Below, piece by piece: positions 7,484 to 15,694 of a DNA stretch of 34,215 nt. The DNA lies in NCBI GenBank assembly GCA_013140995.1, contig JABFRX010000157.1:1-34215 (forward strand), read 5' to 3'. The translations under genes were made by a program, and so were the position numbers. The notes under the pieces are model-generated. The model was not told the DNA's origin and made no database searches. It worked only from the letters and a program-made list of their open reading frames with translations. The stretch is from Alphaproteobacteria bacterium (GTDB taxonomy: Bacteria; Pseudomonadota; Alphaproteobacteria; Micropepsales; Micropepsaceae). Numbering within the stretch: the stretch's first letter is position 1; every line of letters starts with the position of its first letter.

Positions 7484-8244
7484 AACCCGTCTGTCTAGTG
7501 ATCGGCGCCGGCGCAGGCATCGGCGGAACCGTCGGCCGCCGCTTCGCGCAGGAGGGCTATCACGCCGCTCTATGCCGCCGAACCGATCTTGAGGGATTGA
7601 ACCGGCTGGTGGACGAGATCAAGAGCGACGGTGGAGCGGCGACGGGCTTTCTCCTGGATGCGACCGAGACCAATGCAATCGAAAGCCGCGTCGCCGAGGT
7701 CGAAGCCGACATTGGTCCCATCGAAGTAGTCGTTTATAATCTGGGAGCCCAGATCGGCGACCGGGCTTTGAAGGCGACATCGCTCAAGGCATTCGAAACT
7801 GGCTGGCGTCTCGGCACGTTTGGTTTGTTTCGGCTTGCGTCTTCTGTGTGCCCGTTAATGGAAGCGCGCGGCAAAGGAACGATACTAGTAACCTCCTCGA
7901 CCGCATCGAGGCGGGGAAACGGCGGCCAGCATTCGCATGCCGCCGCCATGGGCGGACGGCGCATGCTGTGCCAATCGCTCAACGCGGAGTTCGCGCCGAA
8001 GGGAATCCACGTCGCCCACATAGTGATCGACGGCGCCGTGGACGCGCCCGACACGTTGGGAAAGATGCTGGGACCGGAGAGGTTCCAACAGTTGCGGGAA
8101 ACCCGCGGCAACGAACACGACGGGTTGCTGCTTCCAACGCAGATCGCCGAAACCTACCTCCACCTTGCGCGCCAACACCGGTCGGCATGGACGCACGAAC
8201 TCGACCTACGCGCATTCTCCGACCGACCCTGGTGGAACCACTGA
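7480..8244 (+). CDS. SDR-family protein lacking the catalytic Tyr/Lys
   Basis: A 254-residue Rossmann-fold protein of the short-chain dehydrogenase/reductase superfamily. The nucleotide-binding GAGAGIG lies at residues 10-16 and a YNLGAQ stretch replaces the usual NAG motif. The Ser of the active site is present (VTSS, 137-140), but the expected Tyr-x-x-x-Lys about 13 residues later is not: the region reads HSHAAAMGGRRML. The later VIDGAVDAPDTLG resembles a group of atypical SDRs that also lack the canonical pair. It may bind a nucleotide without normal hydride transfer, or use other residues. AGGAG lies nine bases before the ATG. It sits directly after the TetR remnant, so a former regulator-SDR pair is likely, and before the thioredoxin-fold gene at 8316. 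Confidence 0.85.
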   Translation: MKPVCLVIGAGAGIGGTVGRRFAQEGYHAALCRRTDLEGLNRLVDEIKSDGGAATGFLLDATETNAIESRVAEVEADIGPIEVVVYNLGAQIGDRALKATSLKAFETGWRLGTFGLFRLASSVCPLMEARGKGTILVTSSTASRRGNGGQHSHAAAMGGRRMLCQSLNAEFAPKGIHVAHIVIDGAVDAPDTLGKMLGPERFQQLRETRGNEHDGLLLPTQIAETYLHLARQHRSAWTHELDLRAFSDRPWWNH

Positions 8245-8315
8245 GATTGAACGTGGCCCTTCGAAGTCGTTCTGCGGCCCTGGTTCGAAAAATGGTGACA
8301 TAAGAGAGCAGCATC

Positions 8316-8912
8316 ATGAAGACGCTAGATTTCTTTTTCGATTTTGGCAGTCCGAACGCTTACTATTCGTGGAAGGTGCTGCCCGGCATTCTGAAGCGCA
8401 CCGGCGCCGAGGCGAACGTCATTCCGGTCTTGCTCGGCGGGTTGTTCAAACTCACCGGCAATCAGCCACCAATGGTCGCGTTCAGCGCCGTGAAGGGGAA
8501 ACTCGCTTACGAGCAGCTTGAGAGCCAGCGCTTCATGAAGAAGCACGGCATTCACGCCTTCCGCTTCAACCCGCATTTTCCGGTGAATACGCTACTTATT
8601 ATGAGCGGCCTCATTGCTGCGCGGCGTTTAGGTATCGGCGACGCCTACATCGAAGCGGTTCTCAAGGCGATGTGGGAGGACGGCCTTAAGATGGATGACC
8701 CCGCCATCGCCGCGGGCGTTCTGAGCGCCGCCGGCCTCGACGCGCAAGCCATCCTAACGGCGACACAAGACCCCGCTGTGAAGGCCGAACTCGCCGCCAA
8801 CACAGAAGCCGCTGCCGCGCGCGGAGCCTTCGGCATTCCAACCTTCTTCGTGGGCGAGGAGATGTTCTTCGGGAAGGATCGCCTCGGCCAGGTGGAAGAC
8901 GAGCTTCGCTGA
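8316..8912 (+). CDS. 2-hydroxychromene-2-carboxylate isomerase-like protein (DsbA fold)
   Basis: A 198-residue member of the DsbA/kappa-GST thioredoxin-fold family. The N-terminus reads FFFDFGSPNAYY, in which Ser12 takes the place of the Cys-x-x-Cys of DsbA, the hallmark of HCCA isomerases that use glutathione in naphthalene-type degradation. The C-terminal RGAFGIPTFFVGEEMFFGKDRL is the usual cis-proline and closing part of the fold. Close relatives act on diverse aromatic or unknown substrates, so the exact reaction is not fixed by sequence. No other aromatic-degradation genes are nearby. AGAGAG lies upstream of the ATG. It probably shares a transcript with the SDR gene 71 bases upstream. 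Confidence 0.88.
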   Translation: MKTLDFFFDFGSPNAYYSWKVLPGILKRTGAEANVIPVLLGGLFKLTGNQPPMVAFSAVKGKLAYEQLESQRFMKKHGIHAFRFNPHFPVNTLLIMSGLIAARRLGIGDAYIEAVLKAMWEDGLKMDDPAIAAGVLSAAGLDAQAILTATQDPAVKAELAANTEAAAARGAFGIPTFFVGEEMFFGKDRLGQVEDELR

Positions 8913-8934
8913 TCGTGTCTGGCGATCTGGCGTG

Positions 8935-8963
8935 AAAAAGGGCCGGCGCAAAAGCACCGGCCC
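8935..8963 (-). terminator. Rho-independent terminator of the gene at 8986
   Basis: On the minus strand GGGCCGGTGC (8963-8954) pairs with GCGCCGGCCC (8949-8940) over ten base pairs (one T-G wobble) around a TTTT loop, immediately followed by five Ts (8939-8935). A textbook terminator 22 bases past the stop of the small exported protein. The hairpin may also slow the convergent transcript from 8912. Confidence 0.85.
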
Positions 8964-8985
8964 CCGTCGACAAATCAAACCGGAG

Positions 8986-9348
8986 CTAGCGGCCCGCGAC
9001 GATCGCGACTTTCGACTTCGTGCCGTCTGCCGCCGGGATTTCCCAGCTGTCGCCGACCTTCTTGGTCGCATCGAACGGGTTGCACTGCTCTTTGCCCGCC
9101 GTCGGACCCGCTTCCGGCGTCACGCAGAGCTTGCCTTCCTTGATCGCCCATTTGCCAGTGCCCTTCGTGCCGTCCGGCAGAACGACGCCCATCGTGCCGT
9201 CTTTGTTGTAATGCAATTTCGTTACACCGCCCTTGGCATCCGTCAACGTGACGGTGTTGTCGTAGCGAGTCTGCATCGGATCGTCGGCCGCGATCGCGAG
9301 CGTGGCGCTCAGAGCAAGGGCGGCTACGCCCATCAACATACGCTTCAT
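8986..9348 (-). CDS. Small exported protein of unknown function
   Basis: A 120-residue protein beginning MKRMLMGVAALALSATLAIA, a clear signal peptide with cleavage after AIA, so the mature part (about 100 residues) is periplasmic or secreted. The mature sequence is Gly-, Thr- and Lys-rich and looks like a beta-strand fold (TVTLTDAKGG, GTMGVVLPDGTKGTGKWAI). Two cysteines, in KLCVTPE and KEQCNPF, could form a disulfide. I chose ATG 9348 because it has GGGAAG seven bases upstream and starts the signal peptide; a longer frame upstream adds unlikely sequence. It has its own strong terminator and is monocistronic. I do not recognise the family with certainty. Confidence 0.75.
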   Translation of the reverse strand: MKRMLMGVAALALSATLAIAADDPMQTRYDNTVTLTDAKGGVTKLHYNKDGTMGVVLPDGTKGTGKWAIKEGKLCVTPEAGPTAGKEQCNPFDATKKVGDSWEIPAADGTKSKVAIVAGR

Positions 9349-9546
9349 GTGTTTCTTCCCTACCTGTTTGCACAAGTCCGAAACGGACAGGCGGGCATGT
9401 AGGCCGTGGCTCACGCGCAAGCAAGCGAACACACGCGCTAAGCGTGCCGCATCGCACTAAATTTCCGTAATGTGCAACCAATACCAAGCGTTCTGCATCG
9501 AACACGTGTCCCCGCAACAAAAATCATGCGGCAAAATTGACCGTAG

Positions 9547-10467
9547 CTACCAACCGCTGAAGTTGAGTTTCAATCCCGGCCGCGGCCATTGCGTCTCGAC
9601 CAACGTGCCGGTCGACGACAAACAAATGTACGCCGTCTTCATGTCTTTGGCCCCGAAGCAGACGTTCGTCACCAGCGGATCGGCGAACGTCGTCCGCTCG
9701 TGACTGCCATCCGGCGCAATCGAAGTGATGCCGCCTGTCGGGAACCCGATCGTCGCGACGCACACGCGGCCATTCGCCTCGACGGCCAGCGAATCGAACA
9801 ACTGCAAGCCCGGCAACCCGCAAACGAGATCGCCATGGAGCGGGCCGGCCGGCGGCGCCAGTTCGCCCGGCCCCGTGATCGTGAATTTCATCAGGCGCCC
9901 AACCATTGTCTGCGCCGCGTAGAGCGTCTTTTCGTCCGGCGACAACCCGCAGCCGTTCGGCATGTCGATCGGAAAGACCAGTTCCTTGATCCGCTTCCCG
10001 TCCGGCGTCGCGTAGTAGATCGCGCCGCGATCATGCAGGCGGCCGTATCCTTTGCCGAGATCGGTAAAGTAGAACCCGCCTTGTTTATCGAACACGAGGT
10101 CGTTCGGGCCGTTCAGCCTGAGGCCGTTGCATTTGTCGTAGAGCCGCTCAACTTTGCCGGACTTGAGGTCCACGCGTTCGACCCGCCCGGTCTCATAGTC
10201 GTGCGGCCGGTCGCCGGGGAACAACAACCCGCCGCGATCGTGCCACTCGAACCCGCCGTTGTTAGTGACGTAGACAGCGCCATCGGGCCCCAGCGCCGCA
10301 CCGTTCGGCCCGCCGCCCAACGTCGCGATGACCTCCGTCTTGCCGTTCCAAACCCGCGTCAGCGTTCCTCGCGCTATCTCGACCAGGACCATGCTGCCGT
10401 CCGGCATCGCGATAGGGCCTTCGGGGAACCTCAAGCCGCTGGCGATCTCACGTTGGGTCATCGGCAT
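9547..10467 (-). CDS. SMP-30/gluconolactonase-family protein
   Basis: A 306-residue six-bladed beta-propeller of the SMP-30/gluconolaconase/LRE family, metal-dependent lactonases and relatives. Family marks are FPEGPI with Glu16 near the start, RLNGPNDLVFD with the metal-binding Asn/Asp, and GCGLSPDEKTLYAAQT. Repeated blade-like segments end with Gly-Asp or Asn-Gly turns. The substrate cannot be told; sugar acid lactones are common. Its ATG lies inside the 3' end of folA (20-base overlap); AAGGA precedes it, and a second ATG six bases on (10461) is equally possible. It is the last gene of the thyA-GNAT-folA operon, which it may have joined recently, since it has no obvious link to folate metabolism. 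Confidence 0.88.
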   Translation of the reverse strand: MPMTQREIASGLRFPEGPIAMPDGSMVLVEIARGTLTRVWNGKTEVIATLGGGPNGAALGPDGAVYVTNNGGFEWHDRGGLLFPGDRPHDYETGRVERVDLKSGKVERLYDKCNGLRLNGPNDLVFDKQGGFYFTDLGKGYGRLHDRGAIYYATPDGKRIKELVFPIDMPNGCGLSPDEKTLYAAQTMVGRLMKFTITGPGELAPPAGPLHGDLVCGLPGLQLFDSLAVEANGRVCVATIGFPTGGITSIAPDGSHERTTFADPLVTNVCFGAKDMKTAYICLSSTGTLVETQWPRPGLKLNFSGW

Positions 10468-10978
10468 GCGTCCTTATTTTCCTGTCTAGAATGATGAAAC
10501 TGTAACCGATCGGCCGCCCATCTGACGAGGGATAAGCGCCCACGATTGTCTCCACCCATTCGTCGCGATCTAGCGCCGGAAAATGCGTGTCGCCCGCACT
10601 CTCGCCGTGCACGCTGGTGAGGTAGATGCGCCGCGCGAACGGAAGCGCCGCCCGGTAAATCTCAGCGCCGCCGATCACGATGATCTCCTCCGGCTGCTCA
10701 CCGTAAGCCACATCGAGCGCGGCTTGGAGCGACGCCACAACGACGGCACCATCCGCACGGTACGACGCATCGCGCGTGATCACGATATTCGTGCGCCCGG
10801 GCAGCGGCCGCTTCGGAAAGCTCTCCCAGGTCTTGCGGCCCATGATCATCGGCCGCCCCGCCGTGCGGGCCTTAAACCATTTCATGTCTTCGGGGATACG
10901 CCACGGCAGCTTCCCGTCGCGGCCGATCACACTGTTCTCGGCGACAGCCACGATGAGCGCGATGACCGGTTCGCTCAT
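10448..10978 (-). CDS. folA: Dihydrofolate reductase
   Basis: A 176-residue chromosomal dihydrofolate reductase, which uses NADPH to regenerate tetrahydrofolate after thymidylate synthesis. The N-terminal IALIVAVAENSVIGRDGKLPW with the active-site Trp, the EDMKWFK helix carrying the substrate-side acidic residue, MGRKTWESFP (nucleotide binding) and IVIGGAEIY are all diagnostic. The start ATG overlaps the stop of the GNAT gene as ATGA (10975-10978), and the end overlaps the SMP-30 gene. Placement in one operon with thyA is metabolically sensible, since ThyA produces the dihydrofolate that this enzyme recycles. Confidence 0.96.
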   Translation of the reverse strand: MSEPVIALIVAVAENSVIGRDGKLPWRIPEDMKWFKARTAGRPMIMGRKTWESFPKRPLPGRTNIVITRDASYRADGAVVVASLQAALDVAYGEQPEEIIVIGGAEIYRAALPFARRIYLTSVHGESAGDTHFPALDRDEWVETIVGAYPSSDGRPIGYSFIILDRKIRTHADDPT

Positions 10979-11451
10979 GCGCCGAGCTTCTTCAGCGCAT
11001 CGCCGGTCAGCCTAAAGGTCGTCCACTTGCTCTGCGGAAGAGCGCCAAGCAACTCGTAAAACTTGATCGACGGCTCGTTCCAATCGAGCACCGACCATTC
11101 GACGCGCGCGCAACTCTCGGCGGCCGCGCGCTTCGCGAGAGTCACCAGCAACGACTTCCCGATCCCTTTGCCCCGAAAAGCGGGGCGCACAAACAAGTCC
11201 TCAAGATATATTCCGTGACGCCCGCGAAATGTCGAGAAATTGTAAAACCAGAGTGCAAAGCCGGCGGCTGATCCATTCCACTCGGCGATATCGCAGAACA
11301 CGCGCGGATTGGGCTCGAACAACGCGCGCTCAATATCGGCCTCAGTCGCAACAACGTCATCAAGTAACCGCTCATACTCCGCCAGCTCGCGAACGAACGC
11401 ATACACGAGCGCGCTATCGGCCTTCGTCGTGCCACGAATCTTGAGGCTCAC
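10975..11451 (-). CDS. GNAT-family N-acetyltransferase
   Basis: A 158-residue GNAT acetyltransferase that transfers an acetyl group from acetyl-CoA to an amine. The acetyl-CoA loop is visible as [15 protein letters not shown], preceded by the YLEDLFV strand and followed by [23 protein letters not shown], which resembles the diamine (spermidine/spermine-type) acetyltransferase group. The start is most likely GTG at 11451, which overlaps the thyA stop as GTGA (11448-11451); the open frame continues upstream but that part is the thyA gene read in another frame. It is the middle gene of the thyA-GNAT-folA operon. Substrate unknown. Confidence 0.9.
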   Translation of the reverse strand: MSLKIRGTTKADSALVYAFVRELAEYERLLDDVVATEADIERALFEPNPRVFCDIAEWNGSAAGFALWFYNFSTFRGRHGIYLEDLFVRPAFRGKGIGKSLLVTLAKRAAAESCARVEWSVLDWNEPSIKFYELLGALPQSKWTTFRLTGDALKKLGA

Positions 11452-12242
11452 ACCGCCACCGGCGCGGCGATATGCGGGTGCGCCTCGTAACCCTCGAGCC
11501 GGAAGTCTTCGTACTTGAAACCGAAGATGTCTTTGACCGCCGGATTGATGTGCATCGTGGGCAGCGCGAGGGGGCCACGCGAAAGCTGCAGCTCCGCCTG
11601 CTCGATATGGTTCAGGTAGAGATGCGCGTCGCCGAACGAATGGATGAACTCGCCCGCTTTCAACTCGGTCACCTGCGCCACCATCATGAGGAGCAGCGCA
11701 TAGGACGCGATGTTGAACGGTACGCCCAAGAAGATGTCGGCCGAGCGCTGATAGAGCTGGCACGAGATGCGCCCGTTCGCGACATAGAACTGGAACAGAC
11801 AATGGCACGGCGGCAGCGCCATCTTGTCGACGTCGGCGGGGTTCCACGCCGTCACGATCAGCCGGCGCGAGTCCGGGTTCTTCTTGATCTGCTCGATCAG
11901 CTTCGCGATCTGGTCGATCGTGCCGCCGTCGCGCGCGGGCCACGACCGCCACTGCGCGCCGTAAACGGGGCCGAGGTCGCCGTTCGCGTCCGCCCATTCG
12001 TCCCAGATCTTGACGCCGTTCTGCTGCAGGTAACGCACGTTCGTGTCGCCGTTCAGGAACCACAGCAGCTCATGCACGATCGACTTCAGATGCAGCTTCT
12101 TCGTCGTCAGCAGCGGAAACCCGTCGTCGAGATCGAACCGCATCTGATGCCCAAACGTCGAGAGCGTGCCGGTGCCCGTCCGGTCGCGCTTCTTCGCGCC
12201 GTGGCGCAGCACGTGCTCCATCAATTCGTGATACTGGCGCAT
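11448..12242 (-). CDS. thyA: Thymidylate synthase
   Basis: A 264-residue ThyA, the same length as the E. coli enzyme. It methylates dUMP to dTMP with methylenetetrahydrofolate, releasing dihydrofolate. Diagnostic blocks: [11 protein letters not shown] near the start (phosphate-binding Arg), [12 protein letters not shown], the catalytic [11 protein letters not shown], and [24 protein letters not shown] lies five bases before the ATG. It is the first gene of the thyA-GNAT-folA-SMP30 operon, with four-base overlaps to the next genes. The divergent ssrA gene begins about 118 bases upstream of its start. Confidence 0.98.
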   Translation of the reverse strand: MRQYHELMEHVLRHGAKKRDRTGTGTLSTFGHQMRFDLDDGFPLLTTKKLHLKSIVHELLWFLNGDTNVRYLQQNGVKIWDEWADANGDLGPVYGAQWRSWPARDGGTIDQIAKLIEQIKKNPDSRRLIVTAWNPADVDKMALPPCHCLFQFYVANGRISCQLYQRSADIFLGVPFNIASYALLLMMVAQVTELKAGEFIHSFGDAHLYLNHIEQAELQLSRGPLALPTMHINPAVKDIFGFKYEDFRLEGYEAHPHIAAPVAV

Positions 12243-12325
12243 TGAAACCTCACTTCACTCGAAACTCATCCTAACGGTTCCGCCATTGCGACGGAAAGCG
12301 CCGGAAATCTTGCGTCCCCAGCTCC

Positions 12326-12354
12326 TTCATTTCTTCACCGGATGCCCCTATATT
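12326..12354 (+). promoter_or_regulatory. Possible promoter of ssrA
   Basis: TTCATT (12326-12331), a 17-base spacer and TATATT (12349-12354) precede the ssrA acceptor region. The predicted start near 12361 would place the small GCCGG-TTCG-CCGGC hairpin at the very 5' end of the precursor RNA. The -35 is weak. Confidence 0.45.
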
Positions 12355-12360
12355 GATCTT

Positions 12361-12632
12361 GCCGGTTCGCCGGCTATGGCGATAAACGCGCGTGTAATAA
12401 ACGGATCGGACCCGGGGGCGGTACCCGGCGCCTCCACCACCTGGGCCGCTTAGAGGCGACTCAGCTGTGGGGGCGAACTAGGATCGACGAACGCGTAAAG
12501 ACGTTGCTTTTGCCCGGCAAGGCTCACCGTTATCGGGCTGTCTGTATAGGTGCCAACGACAATGAAATGGCCCTCGCTGCCTAATAGGTAAGCGCGGCTC
12601 GGAGGGGCGCCGGGCAACAGAAGCCCCTCCAC
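12361..12632 (+). ncRNA. ssrA: Two-piece (circularly permuted) transfer-messenger RNA
   Basis: This gap holds a permuted tmRNA gene. The acceptor piece ends with a T-arm (stem CCGGG 12412-12416 with CCCGG 12424-12428, seven-base loop), the 3' acceptor strand CGCCTCC (12429-12435) and A-CCA (12436-12439). After an intervening segment (12440-12468, removed in maturation) the coding piece begins with GGGGGCG (12469-12475), which pairs with CGCCTCC over seven positions with a G-U wobble at the third pair, as tmRNA requires for alanylation. GGATCGACG follows as the D-like region. The tag frame at 12552-12584 encodes ANDNEMALAA then TAA TAG. A GGAGGGGC/GCCCCTCC stem (12601-12608 with 12623-12630) closes the 3' side and may be part of a pseudoknot. 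tmRNA rescues stalled ribosomes and tags the product for ClpXP. 5' and 3' ends are estimates. Confidence 0.92.
12552..12584 (+). other. tmRNA proteolysis-tag reading frame
   Basis: GCC is the likely resume codon; the frame reads ANDNEMALAA and stops at TAA (12582-12584), with a second in-frame stop TAG directly after. With the alanine carried by the tmRNA the complete tag would be AANDNEMALAA. The LAA end is the signal recognised by ClpX; the AANDN start resembles the part bound by SspB in other bacteria. Confidence 0.9.
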
Positions 12633-13850
12633 CTATCTTCGTAAGTAGGCGACCGCCGCCGCGACGATCGTCAGTGCGCCTCCAATGGCCAACGTCATCG
12701 GTGCGCCGATCTGATGCGACAGCGCACCGGCCCCGAGTGCGCTCAAGGGTACCATCCCGATGAAGGCCATCACGTAGTAGGCCATCACCCGCCCACGCAT
12801 CGCGTCGTCGACAAAACCCTGCACCAGCGTGTTCGTCGAAATACCCATCATCATCATGCCGAAGCCAGCAGGCACGAGCAGCAACAGCGAGAGCGCAAAC
12901 GACGTCGACTGCGAGAACGCGATCAACGCCGCGCCGAAGCACGCTGCCGCCAGGAACGGCACGCGCGGAAGCCACACTGCCGGCACACGCGGGATGGTGA
13001 GCGCGCCGATCAACGCGCCGGCACCAACGGCTGCCATCAGGAAGCCGAGAGCGTCCGAACTTCCGTGCAAGATGTCGCGCGCGAAGATCGGCATCAGCGT
13101 CAAATACGACGTCCCGAACAAACTGGAACTCGCGAGCAGCAATAACATCGTCCGCATTTGCCGATTGCTGGCGACATACCAAAACCCTTCGCGCAGGTCG
13201 GTAAGCGGATGGCTCGAAGGCCGCGGCAGCTGCCGCTCGATCCGCATCATCGAAAGCCCCGTCAGCACCGCGATGTACGACACACCGTTCAACGCGATGC
13301 ACCACCCTTCACCCACCGCCGCGACGAGCAACCCGGCGATCGCAGGGCCGATCAACCGCGCGCCGTTGAACATGATCGAGTTCAGCGCAATCGCCCGCGG
13401 GAGATCCGGCCTGCCTACCATCTCGATCGTGAACGACTGGCGCGTCGGCACATCGAACGCGTTCGCCGTCCCCGTCACCGCGGCGAGCACGATGATCTGC
13501 CAAACCTGCACGACGCCGCTCAGCGTCAACGCAGCAAGCACGCAAGCGCTCGCCATCATCGCGCCTTGCGTCACGAAGAGCATACGCCGCCGGTCGAGCC
13601 GATCGGCGAGCACGCCTGCGAACGGCGAGACCAGCAGCACAGGCGCTTGGCCCGCGAACGCAACGACCCCAAGCAAGAACGGCGACTCGGTCAGCCGGTA
13701 GACCAGCCAAGACTGCGCGATCGCCTGCATCCAAAACCCGACCAAGGAGATCGCCTGGCCGGTGAAAAAGAGGCGGTAGTTCCGGTGCCGGAACACGTCA
13801 AGCAAGCCGCTCCGGACCGGCGCGGTTTCCGCCTCAGAGATGTCGCTCAT
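12633..13850 (-). CDS. MFS transporter, EntS-like group
   Basis: A 405-residue major facilitator superfamily protein with twelve predicted membrane segments and a central cytoplasmic loop near residues 200-220 (RIERQLPRPSSHPLTDL). The loop between helices 2 and 3 carries the conserved GVLADRLDRRRML. NRQMRTMLLL before helix 7 and NYRLFFTGQAISLVGFWMQA at the start are typical of the group that includes the enterobactin exporter EntS. Probable role is proton-driven export of a small molecule; no siderophore or drug genes adjoin it to say which. It is convergent with ssrA, its stop touching the 3' end of that gene. Confidence 0.88.
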   Translation of the reverse strand: MSDISEAETAPVRSGLLDVFRHRNYRLFFTGQAISLVGFWMQAIAQSWLVYRLTESPFLLGVVAFAGQAPVLLVSPFAGVLADRLDRRRMLFVTQGAMMASACVLAALTLSGVVQVWQIIVLAAVTGTANAFDVPTRQSFTIEMVGRPDLPRAIALNSIMFNGARLIGPAIAGLLVAAVGEGWCIALNGVSYIAVLTGLSMMRIERQLPRPSSHPLTDLREGFWYVASNRQMRTMLLLLASSSLFGTSYLTLMPIFARDILHGSSDALGFLMAAVGAGALIGALTIPRVPAVWLPRVPFLAAACFGAALIAFSQSTSFALSLLLLVPAGFGMMMMGISTNTLVQGFVDDAMRGRVMAYYVMAFIGMVPLSALGAGALSHQIGAPMTLAIGGALTIVAAAVAYLRR

Positions 13851-13896
13851 GGACGAGCCTCATAACCCGTCCATGAGCCGCATTGAATGCGCCTTG

Positions 13897-14310
13897 TTAG
13901 CGCTTCGCGAGCAAGTCGCGTATTTCGGTCAGCAACTTCACGTCCGCGGGCGGCTCCGCCGGAGCGGCAGGCGTTGGCGGCGCTTGGCGCTTCAGCTTGT
14001 TGATCGCCTTGACCGCGAGGAACAACACAAAAGCGATAATGGCGAAGTTGATGCACGCAGTGACGAACTTGCCCCACGCAAGCACCGCACCCTGCTTCTT
14101 GGCCTCTTCAAGCGTCGTCTCGGTCACGGCCGCGTTGAGCCCGATGAAGTAGTTCGAAAAATCGACGCTGCCCAACGCGCCGATCAGCGGCATGATCATG
14201 TCCGCGACGAGCGAACTGACAATCGTCCCGAACGCGCCGCCGATGATGACGCCAATCGCCAGATCGACGACATTGCCTTTAAGCGCAAATTCCTTGAATT
14301 CATTCAACAT
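13897..14310 (-). CDS. mscL: Large-conductance mechanosensitive channel
   Basis: A 137-residue MscL, which opens under membrane tension to release solutes on osmotic downshock. The opening [20 protein letters not shown] is the family signature, followed by [21 protein letters not shown] (first membrane helix, pore-lining) and a second helix [15 protein letters not shown]. The tail is Pro/Ala-rich and ends with a short helix [11 protein letters not shown] that bundles in the cytoplasm. I start it at ATG 14310 (GAGG ten bases upstream); an ATG 36 bases earlier adds residues not seen in the family. Confidence 0.96.
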   Translation of the reverse strand: MLNEFKEFALKGNVVDLAIGVIIGGAFGTIVSSLVADMIMPLIGALGSVDFSNYFIGLNAAVTETTLEEAKKQGAVLAWGKFVTACINFAIIAFVLFLAVKAINKLKRQAPPTPAAPAEPPADVKLLTEIRDLLAKR

Positions 14311-14449
14311 ACCGTAGGGTCCTCTGGTTGCCTCGCGAGGGCGCAAACTAACACGCGCGATTGCATTCCACGAGAAGCGCGCTATTGAATTCCCCGATTC
14401 AAGCGTCGCGCCACGTTAACGTCTGTCGCCACTCACAGGTGTGAAGCCC

Positions 14450-15550
14450 ATGTCCCTGTCACCGAAATCGTTGTTCACGTCCTTCAAGTTGAAGAACCTG
14501 GACCTACCCAACCGCATCGTCATGGCGCCGATGACGCGCTCGAAGAGCCCGAACCAAATTCCGGGCGACGACGTTGCGGCCTACTACGCGCGCCGTGCGG
14601 CGGGTGGCGTCGGCCTCATCATCACCGAAGGCGTGGCACCCGATCATCCGGTGGCGCTGAACGACCACAACGTGCCGAACTTTCATGGGCAAGCGCTCGA
14701 CGGCTGGAAGAAAGTTCTCGCCGCCGTGAAACGCGAGGGCGGTCTCATCATGCCGCAGCTTTGGCACACGGGCCTGATGCGTAAGCCCGGCGCCGGCCCG
14801 AACCCGCATCTTCTGGGCGTCGGCCCCTCGGGCCTCGCCAAGCCCGGCAAAAAGGTGACCGAGCCGATGACCACCAAGGACATCGACGAAGCAATCGCGG
14901 GCTACGCGACCAGCGCGCGCCACGCAGAGGAACTGGGCTTCGACGGCGTCGAGATCCACGGCGCGCACGGCTACCTCATCGATCAGTTCTTTTGGGAAGG
15001 CACGAACGAGCGCGCCGACGCCTTCGGCGGCGACATGGTGAAGCGCACGAAGTTCGCGGCCGAGATCATCCGCGCCGTTCGCGCGGCCGTCTGCAAAGAC
15101 TTCCCCGTTATCCTGCGCTGGTCGCAATGGAAGCAGCAGGACTACACGATCAAGCTCGCCCAAACGCCGCAAGCGCTCGAAAAATTCCTCGACCCGCTGG
15201 CGAAGGCAGGGGTCGATTGTTTCCACTGTTCGACCCGAAAGTTCTGGGAGCCGGAGTTCGAAGGCTCCGACCTCAACGTCGCGGGCTGGACGAAGAAGAT
15301 CACGGGCCTCCCCGTGATCACGGTGGGCTCGGTCGGCCTAAACGAAGACTTCATCGCAGGCTACCGCGGCGTGCCCGCAGGTCCCGCTTCGCTCGACAAG
15401 CTGATCGAGATGTTCGAGCGCGGCGACTTCGACCTCGTCGCTGTCGGCCGCGCGCTCATCGTGAACCCCGCCTGGCCCAACCTTGTGAAAGAAGGCCGCC
15501 TCGACGAACTGAAAGCATTCTCGCTCGAAGCCCTGCCCATCTTGCACTGA
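14450..15550 (+). CDS. Old Yellow Enzyme-family NADH:flavin oxidoreductase
   Basis: A 366-residue FMN-dependent ene-reductase of the Old Yellow Enzyme family, which reduces activated C=C bonds or nitro groups with NAD(P)H. Family blocks: LPNRIVMAPMTRSKS at the N-terminus, MPQLWHTGL, GFDGVEIHGAHGYLIDQFFW with the paired histidines that bind the substrate carbonyl, NERADAFGG, and the C-terminal FMN-phosphate site VGRALIVNPAW. The middle region (KFWEPEFEGSDLNVAGW) resembles a subgroup found in proteobacteria. I favour ATG 14450 with AGG ten bases upstream; GTG at 14441 is an alternative adding three residues. It stands alone, with no close partner. Confidence 0.93.
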   Translation: MSLSPKSLFTSFKLKNLDLPNRIVMAPMTRSKSPNQIPGDDVAAYYARRAAGGVGLIITEGVAPDHPVALNDHNVPNFHGQALDGWKKVLAAVKREGGLIMPQLWHTGLMRKPGAGPNPHLLGVGPSGLAKPGKKVTEPMTTKDIDEAIAGYATSARHAEELGFDGVEIHGAHGYLIDQFFWEGTNERADAFGGDMVKRTKFAAEIIRAVRAAVCKDFPVILRWSQWKQQDYTIKLAQTPQALEKFLDPLAKAGVDCFHCSTRKFWEPEFEGSDLNVAGWTKKITGLPVITVGSVGLNEDFIAGYRGVPAGPASLDKLIEMFERGDFDLVAVGRALIVNPAWPNLVKEGRLDELKAFSLEALPILH

Positions 15551-15694
15551 GCAAAACTGGCGGAAACGCAACTGTCGCCCTATCCATGTGGTCGACTTGA
15601 CCTTCGCACGCTAGATCACCCTACATGGAAACATCCTCTGTCGTCGCGTTGCCCGACTTCTACAGTTGAACGGCGCGAGGACTGCCGCCGCGCC

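Noticed and set aside
9376-9388. Small hairpin (GTCCG, AAA, CGGAC) upstream of the exported-protein gene
   Set aside because: Five base pairs with a three-base loop are expected by chance at this base composition; no riboswitch-like structure or T-run accompanies it.
10975-12063. A single 362-codon minus-strand frame spanning the GNAT gene and most of thyA
   Set aside because: Only the last 158 codons resemble a protein (GNAT); the first part is an Arg/Ala-rich shadow of thyA in another frame. GTG 11451 overlapping the thyA stop is the likely start.
12450-12632. Short open frames on the minus strand between thyA and the MFS gene
   Set aside because: The region is explained by the ssrA gene on the plus strand with paired acceptor strands and a tag frame.
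15673-15694. GGCGCG/CGCGCC inverted repeat after the BLUF gene as terminator
   Set aside because: Only six pairs and no T-run on the minus strand; too weak to call.
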